Origin: DATKEU01 sp036493295 | GTDB lineage: Bacteria > Myxococcota_A > Polyangia > Fen-1088 | Direction of reading: 5' to 3' | NCBI GenBank assembly: GCA_036493295.1 | Contig: DASXQB010000323.1 | Span: forward strand, 1 to 9,433 | Length of the DNA stretch: 9,433 nt | Shown here: positions 1-5,995 of the stretch, one piece after another | How the letters are laid out: every line of letters starts with the position of its first letter | Numbering within the stretch: the stretch's first letter is position 1 | Program-made: the position numbers and the translations under genes | Notes under the pieces: generated by a model | What the model was told of the DNA's origin: nothing | What the model saw: the letters and a program-made list of their open reading frames with translations, nothing else | Databases searched by the model: none

Positions 1-527
1 AGAAAGCTCAGGCCGGTCGCCAGGCTGACGATCCCCGCACTGAGCAGTGTCCCGCCCACGCGAAATCGTTTGGTCCGCGCCGAGACCGCGGCGTCGCGCC
101 ATTCGACCTCGATCGTGTGCACGGTGTCCCGCGTGGGTGACTGGATCGCGATGCGCTGTCGAAGTTTCTGGCGAACCTCATCCATGTGCGTCGGGATAAG
201 GCTCAACGGCACGCCCAGCAATTGCGCGGAGCCTCCGATGATCATTCCTATGACCAGCGCTTGAGACACGCCGTCGGTTCGCCCGAGCAAGATGACGCCG
301 GCCGGAACGACGGCCGAGCCGATGCTGAGTCCCGTGACCGCCGTCGCCACCCGGGTTCGACGTTCCTGGGCGAAGAAAAGGTCGAGCTCTTTGCCGAGAC
401 GATCCAGGTCGACTTCCGCGGGTTGCGGCACGGCCACAGCATCGGCGGCAAAAGCCCCGGTGGACAACACGCAGATCGGAACCGCCGCCAACAACACCAG
501 CACAGCGCGAAGGCGGTCCGGGACCAT
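1..527 (-). CDS. Exported/membrane protein of unknown function, 3' end beyond the window
   Basis: An open frame without stops runs from about 542 to the left edge, giving about 175 residues from the ATG at 527. I do not recognise the family. Residues 1-27 look like a signal peptide: Arg at 5 and 7, a hydrophobic core (AVLVLLAAVPICVL), and a possible cleavage site after AFA at 25-27. A charged, probably helical stretch follows (about 38-59), then two hydrophobic segments at about 60-81 and 88-111. A polar stretch comes next, and a third hydrophobic segment begins where the window ends. The protein is probably anchored in the membrane. The start is uncertain: GTG at 542 is in frame and would add five residues, and neither start has a good Shine-Dalgarno sequence. 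The gene lies 94 bp downstream of the sugar kinase on the same strand and could be co-transcribed, but nothing ties its role to sugar metabolism. Confidence 0.72.
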   Translation of the reverse strand, partial: MVPDRLRAVLVLLAAVPICVLSTGAFAADAVAVPQPAEVDLDRLGKELDLFFAQERRTRVATAVTGLSIGSAVVPAGVILLGRTDGVSQALVIGMIIGGSAQLLGVPLSLIPTHMDEVRQKLRQRIAIQSPTRDTVHTIEVEWRDAAVSARTKRFRVGGTLLSAGIVSLATGLSF

Positions 528-620
528 TCCCCGCCATATCACATAACCGGCTGGCCGCTGATGGCAACCGGGAAGTAGCTGACGGTCAGCACCGTCTGCC
601 GAAGAGTTTCGAAAGCCTTG

Positions 621-632
621 TTCAGCGCTGAA
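621..632. repeat. 12-bp perfect palindrome over the kinase stop codon
   Basis: TTCAGCGCTGAA is perfectly self-complementary and includes the TGA stop of the sugar kinase (622-624). It has no loop and no T-run, so it is not a convincing terminator. It may be chance in GC-rich DNA. Confidence 0.3.
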
Positions 633-1707
633 TGCGCGCCGAGCCGCCTTTGGCGAAGTCTTTCACTTGCTCGACAGTGGCCATGGTGGTGTCGCCGGGG
701 TACGTGGTCAGGAGGGCGCCGTGGGCCCAGCCAAGGCGGGTGGCTTGCTCGTGGCTTTCGCCGCTGAGCAGGCCATAGATCAACCCGGCGGCGAAGCCGT
801 CGCCGCCGCCGACGCGATCGACGACGTCCAGCTCGCAGGTCGGCGAGACGTACGTCTTGCCTTCCAGCCAGGCCACCGCGCCCCAGGTATGGCGGTTGGT
901 GCTGTGCACCTCGCGCAGGGTGGTGGCGACGCCTTTGATGTGCGGGTGCTGCTTCAACACGCGGTCCATCATCCCGAAGAAGGTGCTGGGATCGAGCTTG
1001 GACTTGGCGGTGGTCACCTCGGGACCGGCCACGCCCAATCCTTTTTGTAGATCCTCTTCGTTGCCGACGACGATGTCGACGTGGTCGACGATCTTGCGCA
1101 AGGTCTCCTGCGCGCGGTCGAGTCCGCCGAAGATCTTCCACAGCTTCTCGCGGAAGTTGAGATCGAACGACACCACCGCGCCGGCCGCCTTGGCCGCCTT
1201 CATTCCTTCGATGATCAAATCGGGCGTGGTGGGTGACAGCGCGGCGAAGATGCCGCCGCTGTGAAACCAGCGCAGGCCGCCGGCGAAGATCTTGCTCCAC
1301 TCGAAGTCGCCGGCTTTCAAGCGCGCCGCCGCTTCGTTCGAACGGTTGTAGAACACCACCGGCGCGCGCACACCGGCGCCGCGATCGCTGTACACGGTGG
1401 CGATGTTCGGGCCGGTGACGCCGTCGTGGGCGAAGCGTTTGAAGAACGGCCGCACACCCATTGCGCGCACGCGTTCGGAGACCAGATCGCCGATCGGGTA
1501 ATCCACCATCGCGGTGGCGACGCCGGTCTGCAGGCGGAAACAGTCGGCCAGGTTGGCGGCCACGTTGAACTCGCCACCGCTGACGTGGATCTGACACTCA
1601 GTCGCCTTGCGAAACGGGATCACGCCCGGGTCCAGTCGGTGAACGACGGCGCCCAAAGCCAAGAAATCCAGCGCTCCGTCGGGGCGGATGTTCAAGCTAC
1701 CTGACAT
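622..1707 (-). CDS. kdgK: PfkB-family sugar kinase, probable 2-keto-3-deoxygluconate kinase
   Basis: The 361-residue protein has the full PfkB/ribokinase layout. The N-terminal substrate-binding signature is GGEFNVAANLA (44-54). DLNFRE (182-187) and GNEED (215-219) fit the central region. The C-terminal ATP/anion-hole signature DRVGGGDGFAAG lies at 297-308, with Asp303 as the expected catalytic base. The DRVGGGD form, rather than the more general DTxGAGD, is what I associate with 2-keto-3-deoxygluconate kinases, which convert KDG and ATP to KDPG in Entner-Doudoroff and uronate catabolism. Another keto-sugar substrate is possible. The start is well supported: AAGGAG at 1714-1719 sits 6 nt before the ATG. 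The enzyme should be cytosolic and soluble. Its length is slightly above the usual 310-340, and the C-terminus (GGSARIQR) looks complete. The stop codon lies inside a 12-bp palindrome. No other Entner-Doudoroff gene is visible, so the pathway assignment rests on the protein alone. Confidence 0.88.
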   Translation of the reverse strand: MSGSLNIRPDGALDFLALGAVVHRLDPGVIPFRKATECQIHVSGGEFNVAANLADCFRLQTGVATAMVDYPIGDLVSERVRAMGVRPFFKRFAHDGVTGPNIATVYSDRGAGVRAPVVFYNRSNEAAARLKAGDFEWSKIFAGGLRWFHSGGIFAALSPTTPDLIIEGMKAAKAAGAVVSFDLNFREKLWKIFGGLDRAQETLRKIVDHVDIVVGNEEDLQKGLGVAGPEVTTAKSKLDPSTFFGMMDRVLKQHPHIKGVATTLREVHSTNRHTWGAVAWLEGKTYVSPTCELDVVDRVGGGDGFAAGLIYGLLSGESHEQATRLGWAHGALLTTYPGDTTMATVEQVKDFAKGGSARIQR

Positions 1708-1773
1708 TCGAGTCTCCTTGTTGCGTCGAGATTGATCGGGCCCGCGAGCGGCGGGGCGGCACCGGCGGCGAAA

Positions 1774-1795
1774 ACGGTCGGACCGTGGGACCGTG
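1774..1795. repeat. Short inverted and tandem repeat between kinase and tRNA genes
   Basis: ACGGTC (1774-1779) and GACCGT (1781-1786) form an inverted repeat around one G, and GGACCGTG occurs twice in tandem (1780-1787 and 1788-1795). It lies about 70 bp upstream of the kinase start, so it could be an operator for that gene. This is inference only. The rest of 1708-1907 shows no gene. Confidence 0.25.
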
Positions 1796-1842
1796 CCTGG
1801 CGCGCGACAATACCTGAAAAAGATGGCGGCGAAAGGCGCCTA

Positions 1843-1871
1843 TCGACCTCGGCGGGCGGTGGTGCTAGACA
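1843..1871 (+). promoter_or_regulatory. Weak candidate promoter for the serine tRNA genes
   Basis: TCGACC (1843-1848, 4 of 6 matches to TTGACA) and TAGACA (1866-1871, 3 of 6 to TATAAT) are separated by 17 bp. They would place transcription start about 30 nt before the first tRNA. The position is sensible, but the matches are weak. Confidence 0.25.
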
Positions 1872-1907
1872 TATCGCCCGCTGGAAACCGCGGCACGAGA
1901 TGAAATC

Positions 1908-1994
1908 GGAGAGATGGCTGAGTGGCCGAAAGCGCCTGATTCGAAATCAGGTTTGGGCGCAAGTCCAACGTGGGTTCGACTCCCACTCTCTCCT
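1908..1994 (+). tRNA. tRNA-Ser (anticodon CGA)
   Basis: This 87-nt sequence folds as a class II (long variable arm) tRNA. The acceptor stem is GGAGAGA (1908-1914) with TCTCTCC (1987-1993). The D stem is GCT/AGC. The anticodon stem CCTGA/TCAGG encloses the loop TTCGAAA (1940-1946), with anticodon CGA at 1942-1944, reading UCG. The variable arm is a TTGGG/TCCAA stem. The T arm is GTGGG/CCCAC with the loop TTCGACT. The long variable arm and the sequence identify it as serine. The 3' CCA is not encoded (the next bases are CTG). The base at the discriminator position is T (1994); G is usual for bacterial serine tRNAs as far as I know. Confidence 0.96.
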
Positions 1995-2018
1995 CTGAAA
2001 CGATAAAACGAAACACCC

Positions 2019-2103
2019 GGAGAGATGACCGAGTGGCCGAAGGTGCATGATTGGAAATCATGTGTACCGCAAGGTACCCAGGGTTCGAATCCCTGTCTCT
2101 CCT
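2019..2103 (+). tRNA. tRNA-Ser (anticodon GGA)
   Basis: This 85-nt class II tRNA starts 24 bp after the first one and is probably on the same transcript. The acceptor stem is GGAGAGA (2019-2025) with TCTCTCC (2096-2102). The D stem is ACC/GGT. The anticodon stem CATGA/TCATG encloses TTGGAAA (2051-2057), with anticodon GGA at 2053-2055, reading UCC and UCU. The variable arm is a perfect GTACC/GGTAC stem with a GCAA tetraloop. The T arm is CAGGG/CCCTG with TTCGAAT. The discriminator is again T (2103), and CCA is not encoded (CCG follows). Acceptor stem and D loop are shared with the upstream tRNA, while the anticodon and variable arms differ, so the two are old paralogues rather than a recent duplication. 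Confidence 0.97.
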
Positions 2104-2108
2104 CCGAT

Positions 2109-2131
2109 TTGGAACCCTGAAAGGGTTCCAA
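2109..2131 (+). terminator. Strong hairpin just after the tRNA pair, possible terminator
   Basis: TTGGAACCCT (2109-2118) and AGGGTTCCAA (2122-2131) form a perfect 10-bp stem with the 3-nt loop GAA, starting 6 nt after the second tRNA. There is no T-run after it, so it is not a canonical intrinsic terminator. It could still mark the transcript end or a processing site. Confidence 0.5.
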
Positions 2132-2152
2132 GCCTCCGTCGAGCGCGCTCTC

Positions 2153-2169
2153 GGTCGGCGTAGCCGACC
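2153..2169. repeat. Second hairpin downstream of the tRNA genes
   Basis: GGTCGGC (2153-2159) and GCCGACC (2163-2169) pair perfectly around GTA. No T-run follows. Its right arm is also the left part of a direct repeat seen again at 2244. Confidence 0.4.
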
Positions 2170-2260
2170 TTCGCGCTGTCGTTGAGGCGTTTGGGGAACG
2201 AGCGGGGGTTTTGGGCTCGGTGAAGCGGGGTCGCTGAGAGGTGGCCGACCTTCGCGATGT
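2163..2260 (+). repeat. Pair of short direct repeats in the non-coding segment
   Basis: GCCGACCTTCGCG occurs at 2163-2175 and 2244-2256. In both places one variable base and TGT follow (16 of 17 identical). This lies in the 355-bp stretch 2104-2458 between the tRNAs and the glycosyltransferase, which otherwise holds two hairpins, a small ORF and G-rich sequence. No function is evident. Confidence 0.4.
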
Positions 2261-2279
2261 GTGGCGGTCGCGTCAGGGA

Positions 2280-2308
2280 ATTGACGGTGGGGTTGGGGGA
2301 GCGTCAAT
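2280..2308. promoter_or_regulatory. Inverted repeat, candidate operator
   Basis: ATTGACG (2280-2286) and CGTCAAT (2302-2308) are perfect inverted copies separated by 15 bp, so the centres are about two helical turns apart, a spacing suited to a dimeric regulator. The left arm contains TTGACG, close to a -35 box, but no good -10 follows at 16-18 bp. It lies about 150 bp upstream of the glycosyltransferase start. Confidence 0.25.
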
Positions 2309-2411
2309 GAAGTGGCGGGGATGGGGGGAAATTGAGCTGAAAAACTGGGGTTGGGCTGGCGCGGGGTGTGCAAAACCCGGTGGCAGCGCATGCCGTCGAC
2401 ATCATCTATAG
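2307..2411 (+). CDS. Possible 34-residue leader peptide, Trp-rich
   Basis: An ATG at 2307 opens a 34-codon frame ending at TAG (2409-2411). GGAG (2298-2301) is 5 nt upstream, a good ribosome-binding position. The peptide begins MKWRGWGEIELKNWGW and has four Trp in its first 16 residues, then a Gly/Ala-rich and basic end. It stops 47 bp before the best glycosyltransferase start, overlapping the first unit of the 18-bp tandem repeat. The region is very G-rich, which produces TGG codons and Shine-Dalgarno-like runs by chance, so this may not be a gene. No known family is recognised. Confidence 0.2.
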   Translation: MKWRGWGEIELKNWGWAGAGCAKPGGSACRRHHL

Positions 2412-2442
2412 ACGGGCCTTCTTTTATAGAGGGGCCTTCTTT
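2407..2442 (+). repeat. 18-bp tandem duplication upstream of the glycosyltransferase
   Basis: The unit TATAGACGGGCCTTCTTT (2407-2424) is followed directly by TATAGAGGGGCCTTCTTT (2425-2442), 17 of 18 identical. The copies end one base before the G-rich ribosome-binding sequence of the large glycosyltransferase. If translation began at the upstream ATG (2390), the repeat would encode IDGPSF and IEGPSL. Because the unit is a multiple of three, copy-number change would not shift the frame. Confidence 0.85.
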
Positions 2443-2450
2443 GGGGGAGG
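2443..2450 (+). promoter_or_regulatory. Strong ribosome-binding site deciding the start at 2459
   Basis: GGGGGAGG (2443-2450) lies 8 nt before the ATG at 2459, close to ideal. The alternative in-frame starts, TTG at 2351 and ATG at 2390, have no comparable site, so translation most likely begins at 2459. Confidence 0.65.
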
Positions 2451-2458
2451 CGGCACGG

Positions 2459-5128
2459 ATGTTCGCGGCGTTCGTGGAACGGGTGCCGGGGTCACTGTCG
2501 GCGGCGGTCGTGACGGGCGGCCGGGTGGGGCTGGTGCTGGCGGCGGGCGAACAGCCGGCGCTGCCGTGGTTCGTGCTGGCGGCGGCGTCGTTGTTGCGCC
2601 GGAACGGTCACGCGGTCAGCCTGCTGTGGATCGATCAGGAGAGCGCCGGCGACTCGCCAGACTTCGCCACCCAAACGACTTTGATCGGCGCGCTTGCCAA
2701 GCACTTGCCGTGGCTGGAGGTCATCCGCCTGGGGGCAGGTCGGTCGGCGCCGGAGCTGGCGCAGGTGTTGAACGCGTCGCGCGCCTTTGATCGGGTGGTG
2801 GTGCCCGACGCTGGCGGCGGCTCCGGCGCGCGCCTCGTCGAGGCCGCGCGTGTCGCCGGCGTACCGGTGTGTCGCTGGGCTTTTCGCGCGGGCGCGATCG
2901 TCGTCCGCCAGGCCGACGCAGAAAACCATGTGGCCACCGCGTTCACCCCCGACCCGGATGACTTCGCGGTGTGGTCGAGGCTGGCGTTCGACGTGGTGGC
3001 CAGCGACGACGGCGTGCAGACGCTGCTGTCCGCGCTCACGCGACCGGCTGCGGTGGCCGCGCCGATCGCGGCGGCGGATCGGCCGCTCATCGCCACGTCG
3101 CTGGCGCCGGTGCGGATCGATCGCCAGCGGGAGGCGGTGCAAAGCTGGATCGAGCAAGGGTTCGACGTCTTGTCGATCAACAGCGCCGACGAGATCACGT
3201 TATTGGCCCCGCAGTTTCCGTCGGTGAGGTTCTGGCCCGCGGCACGCGACGCGCGCGCGATGGCCGGCAAGCCGCTGGTGTCGCTGGACGACGTGCTGGC
3301 CGGTCTCCGGGCCGCGAACCGGTCACTGTCAGCGATCGTCAACTCTGACATCGTGCTCGGGCCGCTGGGCGGTCGGCGGCTGGCGGACGCGGTGAAAGAG
3401 ATCGCCGTCGATGGATTCGCCTTCAACAAACGCCTGGATCAAGAGAGCGAGAGCGATCCCGGCCTTCGCTACGATGACGGTATCGACGCCTTCTTCTTCG
3501 GCCGCAAGCTGCTGGCCGATTACCCGTCGACGCCGTACTTCCTGGGCTTGCCGTGGTGGGATTACTTCTTCACCGCCTATCCGTTGCTGGCCGGCCACCC
3601 GACGGTCGAGATCAAGGAGCCGATCGCTTTTCACCTGACCCACAAGAACTTTTACGACGTTGCCCAGCACTGGAGCCCGCTGGCGTTCGAAACCCAGCGG
3701 CTGCTGGCGCCGTTGCTGGCGGGCAAAGACGATCTGCTGCACGAAAGCGGCATGGACCTGGCTCTGCAGACGACGGCGCGCCTGACCGCCGGCAAGGTTC
3801 CGGCCGGCGGCAAGAACACCGAAGAGGCTTTCATGCTGTTCGCCAAGGCAATGATGCAGTTGTTGAGAGACGGAACGACGCCGACGAAGAAAACCTACCG
3901 GCCGCCGCGCGTTCGCGGCGGCGCTGGTCTGCGTCTGGGGATCGCGACCATCGCCGACGGGCGCTGGCCGGGCGGCGCGGCCCGCATCAATCACCTGGTG
4001 GCGGCGCTGGCCGGCCTGCCCGCCGAAGAACGGCCGCGCTTGTCGCTGCTGGTGGATCCCGCGCACGCCGCCAGCGCTGCGTTGTACGCCCCGACGTTTC
4101 CGTTGGTCGACGAGATCATCCAGATCGGGTTCAGCCAGGACGATTGGCGCCACCAGCGCCGTCTATCGGTGCGCGGCCTGGACGACGTCTTTGCCCACGT
4201 CGATTTTCTTTTCCCGCTGCACGAGCAGGCGCTGGCGGGGCGCCCGGCCGCCTCGTGGATTGACGGCTTTCCGCATCACCACCTGATGGGACGATTCACC
4301 GACGATGAGATCGCTCGGCGCAAGCGGGCGTCGCGCATCGTCGCTCGCACCGCCGATCTGTTGGTGCTAAGCAGCCACGCCGTCCGTCATGACTGGGAAC
4401 TTCTGTGCCCGGAAGCGCGGCCCCGTGTCCGGGTCCTGCCGTGGCGGGCGATGCCGCAGCCCGCGTGGTACGCGCTGGATCCATCCGCCGTTGCCGCCCG
4501 GCATGGCATCACCAGGCCATTCCTGATCTGCAGCAATCAATTCGATCTGCACAAGGGCCACGGCGATCTGCTGAACGCGCTGGCCAAGCTGCGGCCAGGA
4601 CAACGGCCGCTGATCGTCAGCACCGGCAGGACCGAAGATCGCGTGACGCCCGGCGTGGGCGCGGCGGTTCAGCAGCTGACCGCCAAGCTGGGTGTCGGCG
4701 ATAGTTTCCGCGTCCTGGGGCTTCTCCCGCGCGAAGAACAATTGGCGTTGATGCGGGCCAGCCAGGCGATCATCCAGCCATCGCTGTACGAAGGATGGAG
4801 CCTGGTGGTGGAAGAGGCGCGCGCCCTGGGCAAGGCGATGATTCTGAACGGCATTCACGCGCACCTGGCGCAGATGCCGACCGGCGCGGAATTTTTTTCG
4901 CCCGGCGACGTGGACCACTGCGCGGAACGGATGGTCACTCTGTCGTCGTCGCTGCCGCCGGGCCCGACACTGGAGGGTGAACGACGAGCGCGGCAAGAAG
5001 CAGAGGCGCTGGCCCGGGAATTCGCGCGCGAGGTCTGTGCCCTGGCCCGCGAGGCGATCGATCTCGGGATGGCCCGCCGGCAAGCGCCGGCGGTGTCGCG
5101 GGCGGCGGATCAGATCCGGGTCGGCTGA
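2459..5128 (+). CDS. Large composite glycosyltransferase with C-terminal GT4 domain
   Basis: The protein has 889 residues from the ATG at 2459 (positions below count from there). In-frame alternatives are ATG 2390 and TTG 2351. The C-terminal part, about 490-835, is a GT-B fold glycosyltransferase of the GT4/glycosyl transferases group 1 type. It includes SNQFDLHKGH (692-701) and the nucleotide-sugar site LYEGWSLVVEEA with the E-x7-E pair Glu778/Glu786. It should transfer a sugar from a nucleotide donor in the cytosol or at the inner membrane face. The middle part, about 219-415, starts RIDRQREAVQSW and carries NSDI (295-298, a possible metal-binding site like DxD), DGIDAFFFGR (340-349) and PWWDYFF (365-371). 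I read it as a second, possibly GT-A-like domain, without certainty. The N-terminal 200 residues are unassigned. There is no signal peptide or membrane helix. The gene converges on the methyltransferase gene, overlapping it by 19 bp, and sits in an apparent glycan locus. Confidence 0.87.
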   Translation: MFAAFVERVPGSLSAAVVTGGRVGLVLAAGEQPALPWFVLAAASLLRRNGHAVSLLWIDQESAGDSPDFATQTTLIGALAKHLPWLEVIRLGAGRSAPELAQVLNASRAFDRVVVPDAGGGSGARLVEAARVAGVPVCRWAFRAGAIVVRQADAENHVATAFTPDPDDFAVWSRLAFDVVASDDGVQTLLSALTRPAAVAAPIAAADRPLIATSLAPVRIDRQREAVQSWIEQGFDVLSINSADEITLLAPQFPSVRFWPAARDARAMAGKPLVSLDDVLAGLRAANRSLSAIVNSDIVLGPLGGRRLADAVKEIAVDGFAFNKRLDQESESDPGLRYDDGIDAFFFGRKLLADYPSTPYFLGLPWWDYFFTAYPLLAGHPTVEIKEPIAFHLTHKNFYDVAQHWSPLAFETQRLLAPLLAGKDDLLHESGMDLALQTTARLTAGKVPAGGKNTEEAFMLFAKAMMQLLRDGTTPTKKTYRPPRVRGGAGLRLGIATIADGRWPGGAARINHLVAALAGLPAEERPRLSLLVDPAHAASAALYAPTFPLVDEIIQIGFSQDDWRHQRRLSVRGLDDVFAHVDFLFPLHEQALAGRPAASWIDGFPHHHLMGRFTDDEIARRKRASRIVARTADLLVLSSHAVRHDWELLCPEARPRVRVLPWRAMPQPAWYALDPSAVAARHGITRPFLICSNQFDLHKGHGDLLNALAKLRPGQRPLIVSTGRTEDRVTPGVGAAVQQLTAKLGVGDSFRVLGLLPREEQLALMRASQAIIQPSLYEGWSLVVEEARALGKAMILNGIHAHLAQMPTGAEFFSPGDVDHCAERMVTLSSSLPPGPTLEGERRARQEAEALAREFAREVCALAREAIDLGMARRQAPAVSRAADQIRVG

Positions 5129-5973
5129 CGGCGCGCCGACGTGGTGAACTGACCGTCCCACAACATCATCGTGTTGATGAGGTCCGATTTCAGCAGCACC
5201 ATGGCGGCGAAGGCCTTCTCGCGATCGGTCTGCGGGTGCATGTGCATGTCCAGCAGCAGATCGGTCTCGACGCCGGCGAGATCTCGCGGCGCGTACTCGG
5301 TGAATTCCAGCACGCCGGCGAACTGGGTGACGTGCCAGCGGTGGTTGCTGATCTTGCCCACGTTCAGCCACACGTCCTTGCCCAGCGTCGGCGTCTCCAG
5401 ATAGCCGCGCTTGCCGACCCGCATCAGCTCGCGGCAGGCTTGGTCCGGATCGTCGACGTGTTCAAGGACGTGCGAGCAGTAGACGAAATCGAATTCCTTG
5501 TCGGCGAACGGCATGCGCTCGACCGGGCAATTGAAGACCGGCTTGCCGGCGATGTGCTTGAACGGACTGCCGGCGCGTCCGTAGCTGTCGTCGTCGACGG
5601 CCAGATCGGCCAGGTGGGTGGCGAACGACAGCGGGATGTTGCCGCTGCCGATGTCCAGCACCTTGTCGCCCGGGCGGATGCCAAAGTCGAAATAGCGCGC
5701 CTGGTACAGCGTGTGACGATCGGTGTCCCAGATCGGCTGGTACATTTCGTAAACCAACAGCAAAATGTTGCGCGACAACATCGGGAAGCGGCCCATCGCC
5801 TGCTCGCAGACGTCGAACGCGTCGTAGGCGCGCCCCTGGACATAGCAATCGACGGCATGCTGAAGGATCGCTTTGGCGTCGTTGCCGGGGGGCGCGAGGT
5901 AGCGCGGGCGCCGGCCAAAGGGACGCGACGGATCCGCGCGAAACGCTGGTGCTGCGGTTGCTCCGATGCTCAT
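5110..5973 (-). CDS. SAM-dependent methyltransferase (class I, Methyltransf_11 type)
   Basis: The 287-residue protein has the class I methyltransferase core. Motif I is VLDIGSGNIP (105-114). DLAVDDDS (123-130) is in the position of the acidic adenosine-contact strand. FDFVYCSHVLEHVDDPD (161-177) is the typical motif region of this group. Residues about 34-67 resemble one TPR-like helical pair (a Gly-Arg-Ala-Tyr turn and a Pro end), perhaps for partner binding. The substrate is unknown; the neighbourhood suggests a sugar or glycan hydroxyl. The start is well supported: GGAG at 5979-5982 is 5 nt before the ATG. It is the last of three minus-strand genes, 22 bp after the glycosyltransferase stop, so an operon is likely. 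Its 3' end overlaps the convergent plus-strand gene by 19 bp, and no terminator is visible between them. Confidence 0.88.
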   Translation of the reverse strand: MSIGATAAPAFRADPSRPFGRRPRYLAPPGNDAKAILQHAVDCYVQGRAYDAFDVCEQAMGRFPMLSRNILLLVYEMYQPIWDTDRHTLYQARYFDFGIRPGDKVLDIGSGNIPLSFATHLADLAVDDDSYGRAGSPFKHIAGKPVFNCPVERMPFADKEFDFVYCSHVLEHVDDPDQACRELMRVGKRGYLETPTLGKDVWLNVGKISNHRWHVTQFAGVLEFTEYAPRDLAGVETDLLLDMHMHPQTDREKAFAAMVLLKSDLINTMMLWDGQFTTSARRQPTRI

Positions 5974-5995
5974 GAGTTCTCCGTTTGTTCGACGA

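Noticed and set aside
539..1597. A 352-codon minus-strand open frame overlapping the sugar kinase
   Set aside because: It is very Arg-rich and has no recognisable motif, while the kinase frame on the same strand has complete PfkB signatures. It is a frame shadow in GC-rich DNA.
1732..1998. Plus-strand open frame of 88 codons running through the first tRNA gene
   Set aside because: It reads through a perfectly folding tRNA, has no ribosome-binding site and resembles no protein.
1908..2103. Attachment site duplicated from the tRNA 3' end
   Set aside because: The GGGTTCGA-N-TCCC similarity between the two tRNAs is just the conserved T arm. I saw no further copy and no integrase in the window.
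1840..2391. Minus-strand open frame of 183 codons across both tRNAs
   Set aside because: It is antisense to two certain tRNA genes and has low-complexity, Pro/Arg-rich content.
2396..2430. TCGACA plus TATAGA elements as a promoter
   Set aside because: The spacing from TCGACA (2396-2401) to the two TATAGA copies is 5 or 23 bp, outside the usable 16-18 bp range.
2351..2458. TTG at 2351 or ATG at 2390 as the start of the large glycosyltransferase
   Set aside because: Neither has a good ribosome-binding site, and the extra residues look non-conserved. ATG 2459 follows GGGGGAGG at ideal spacing. ATG 2390 is not fully excluded.
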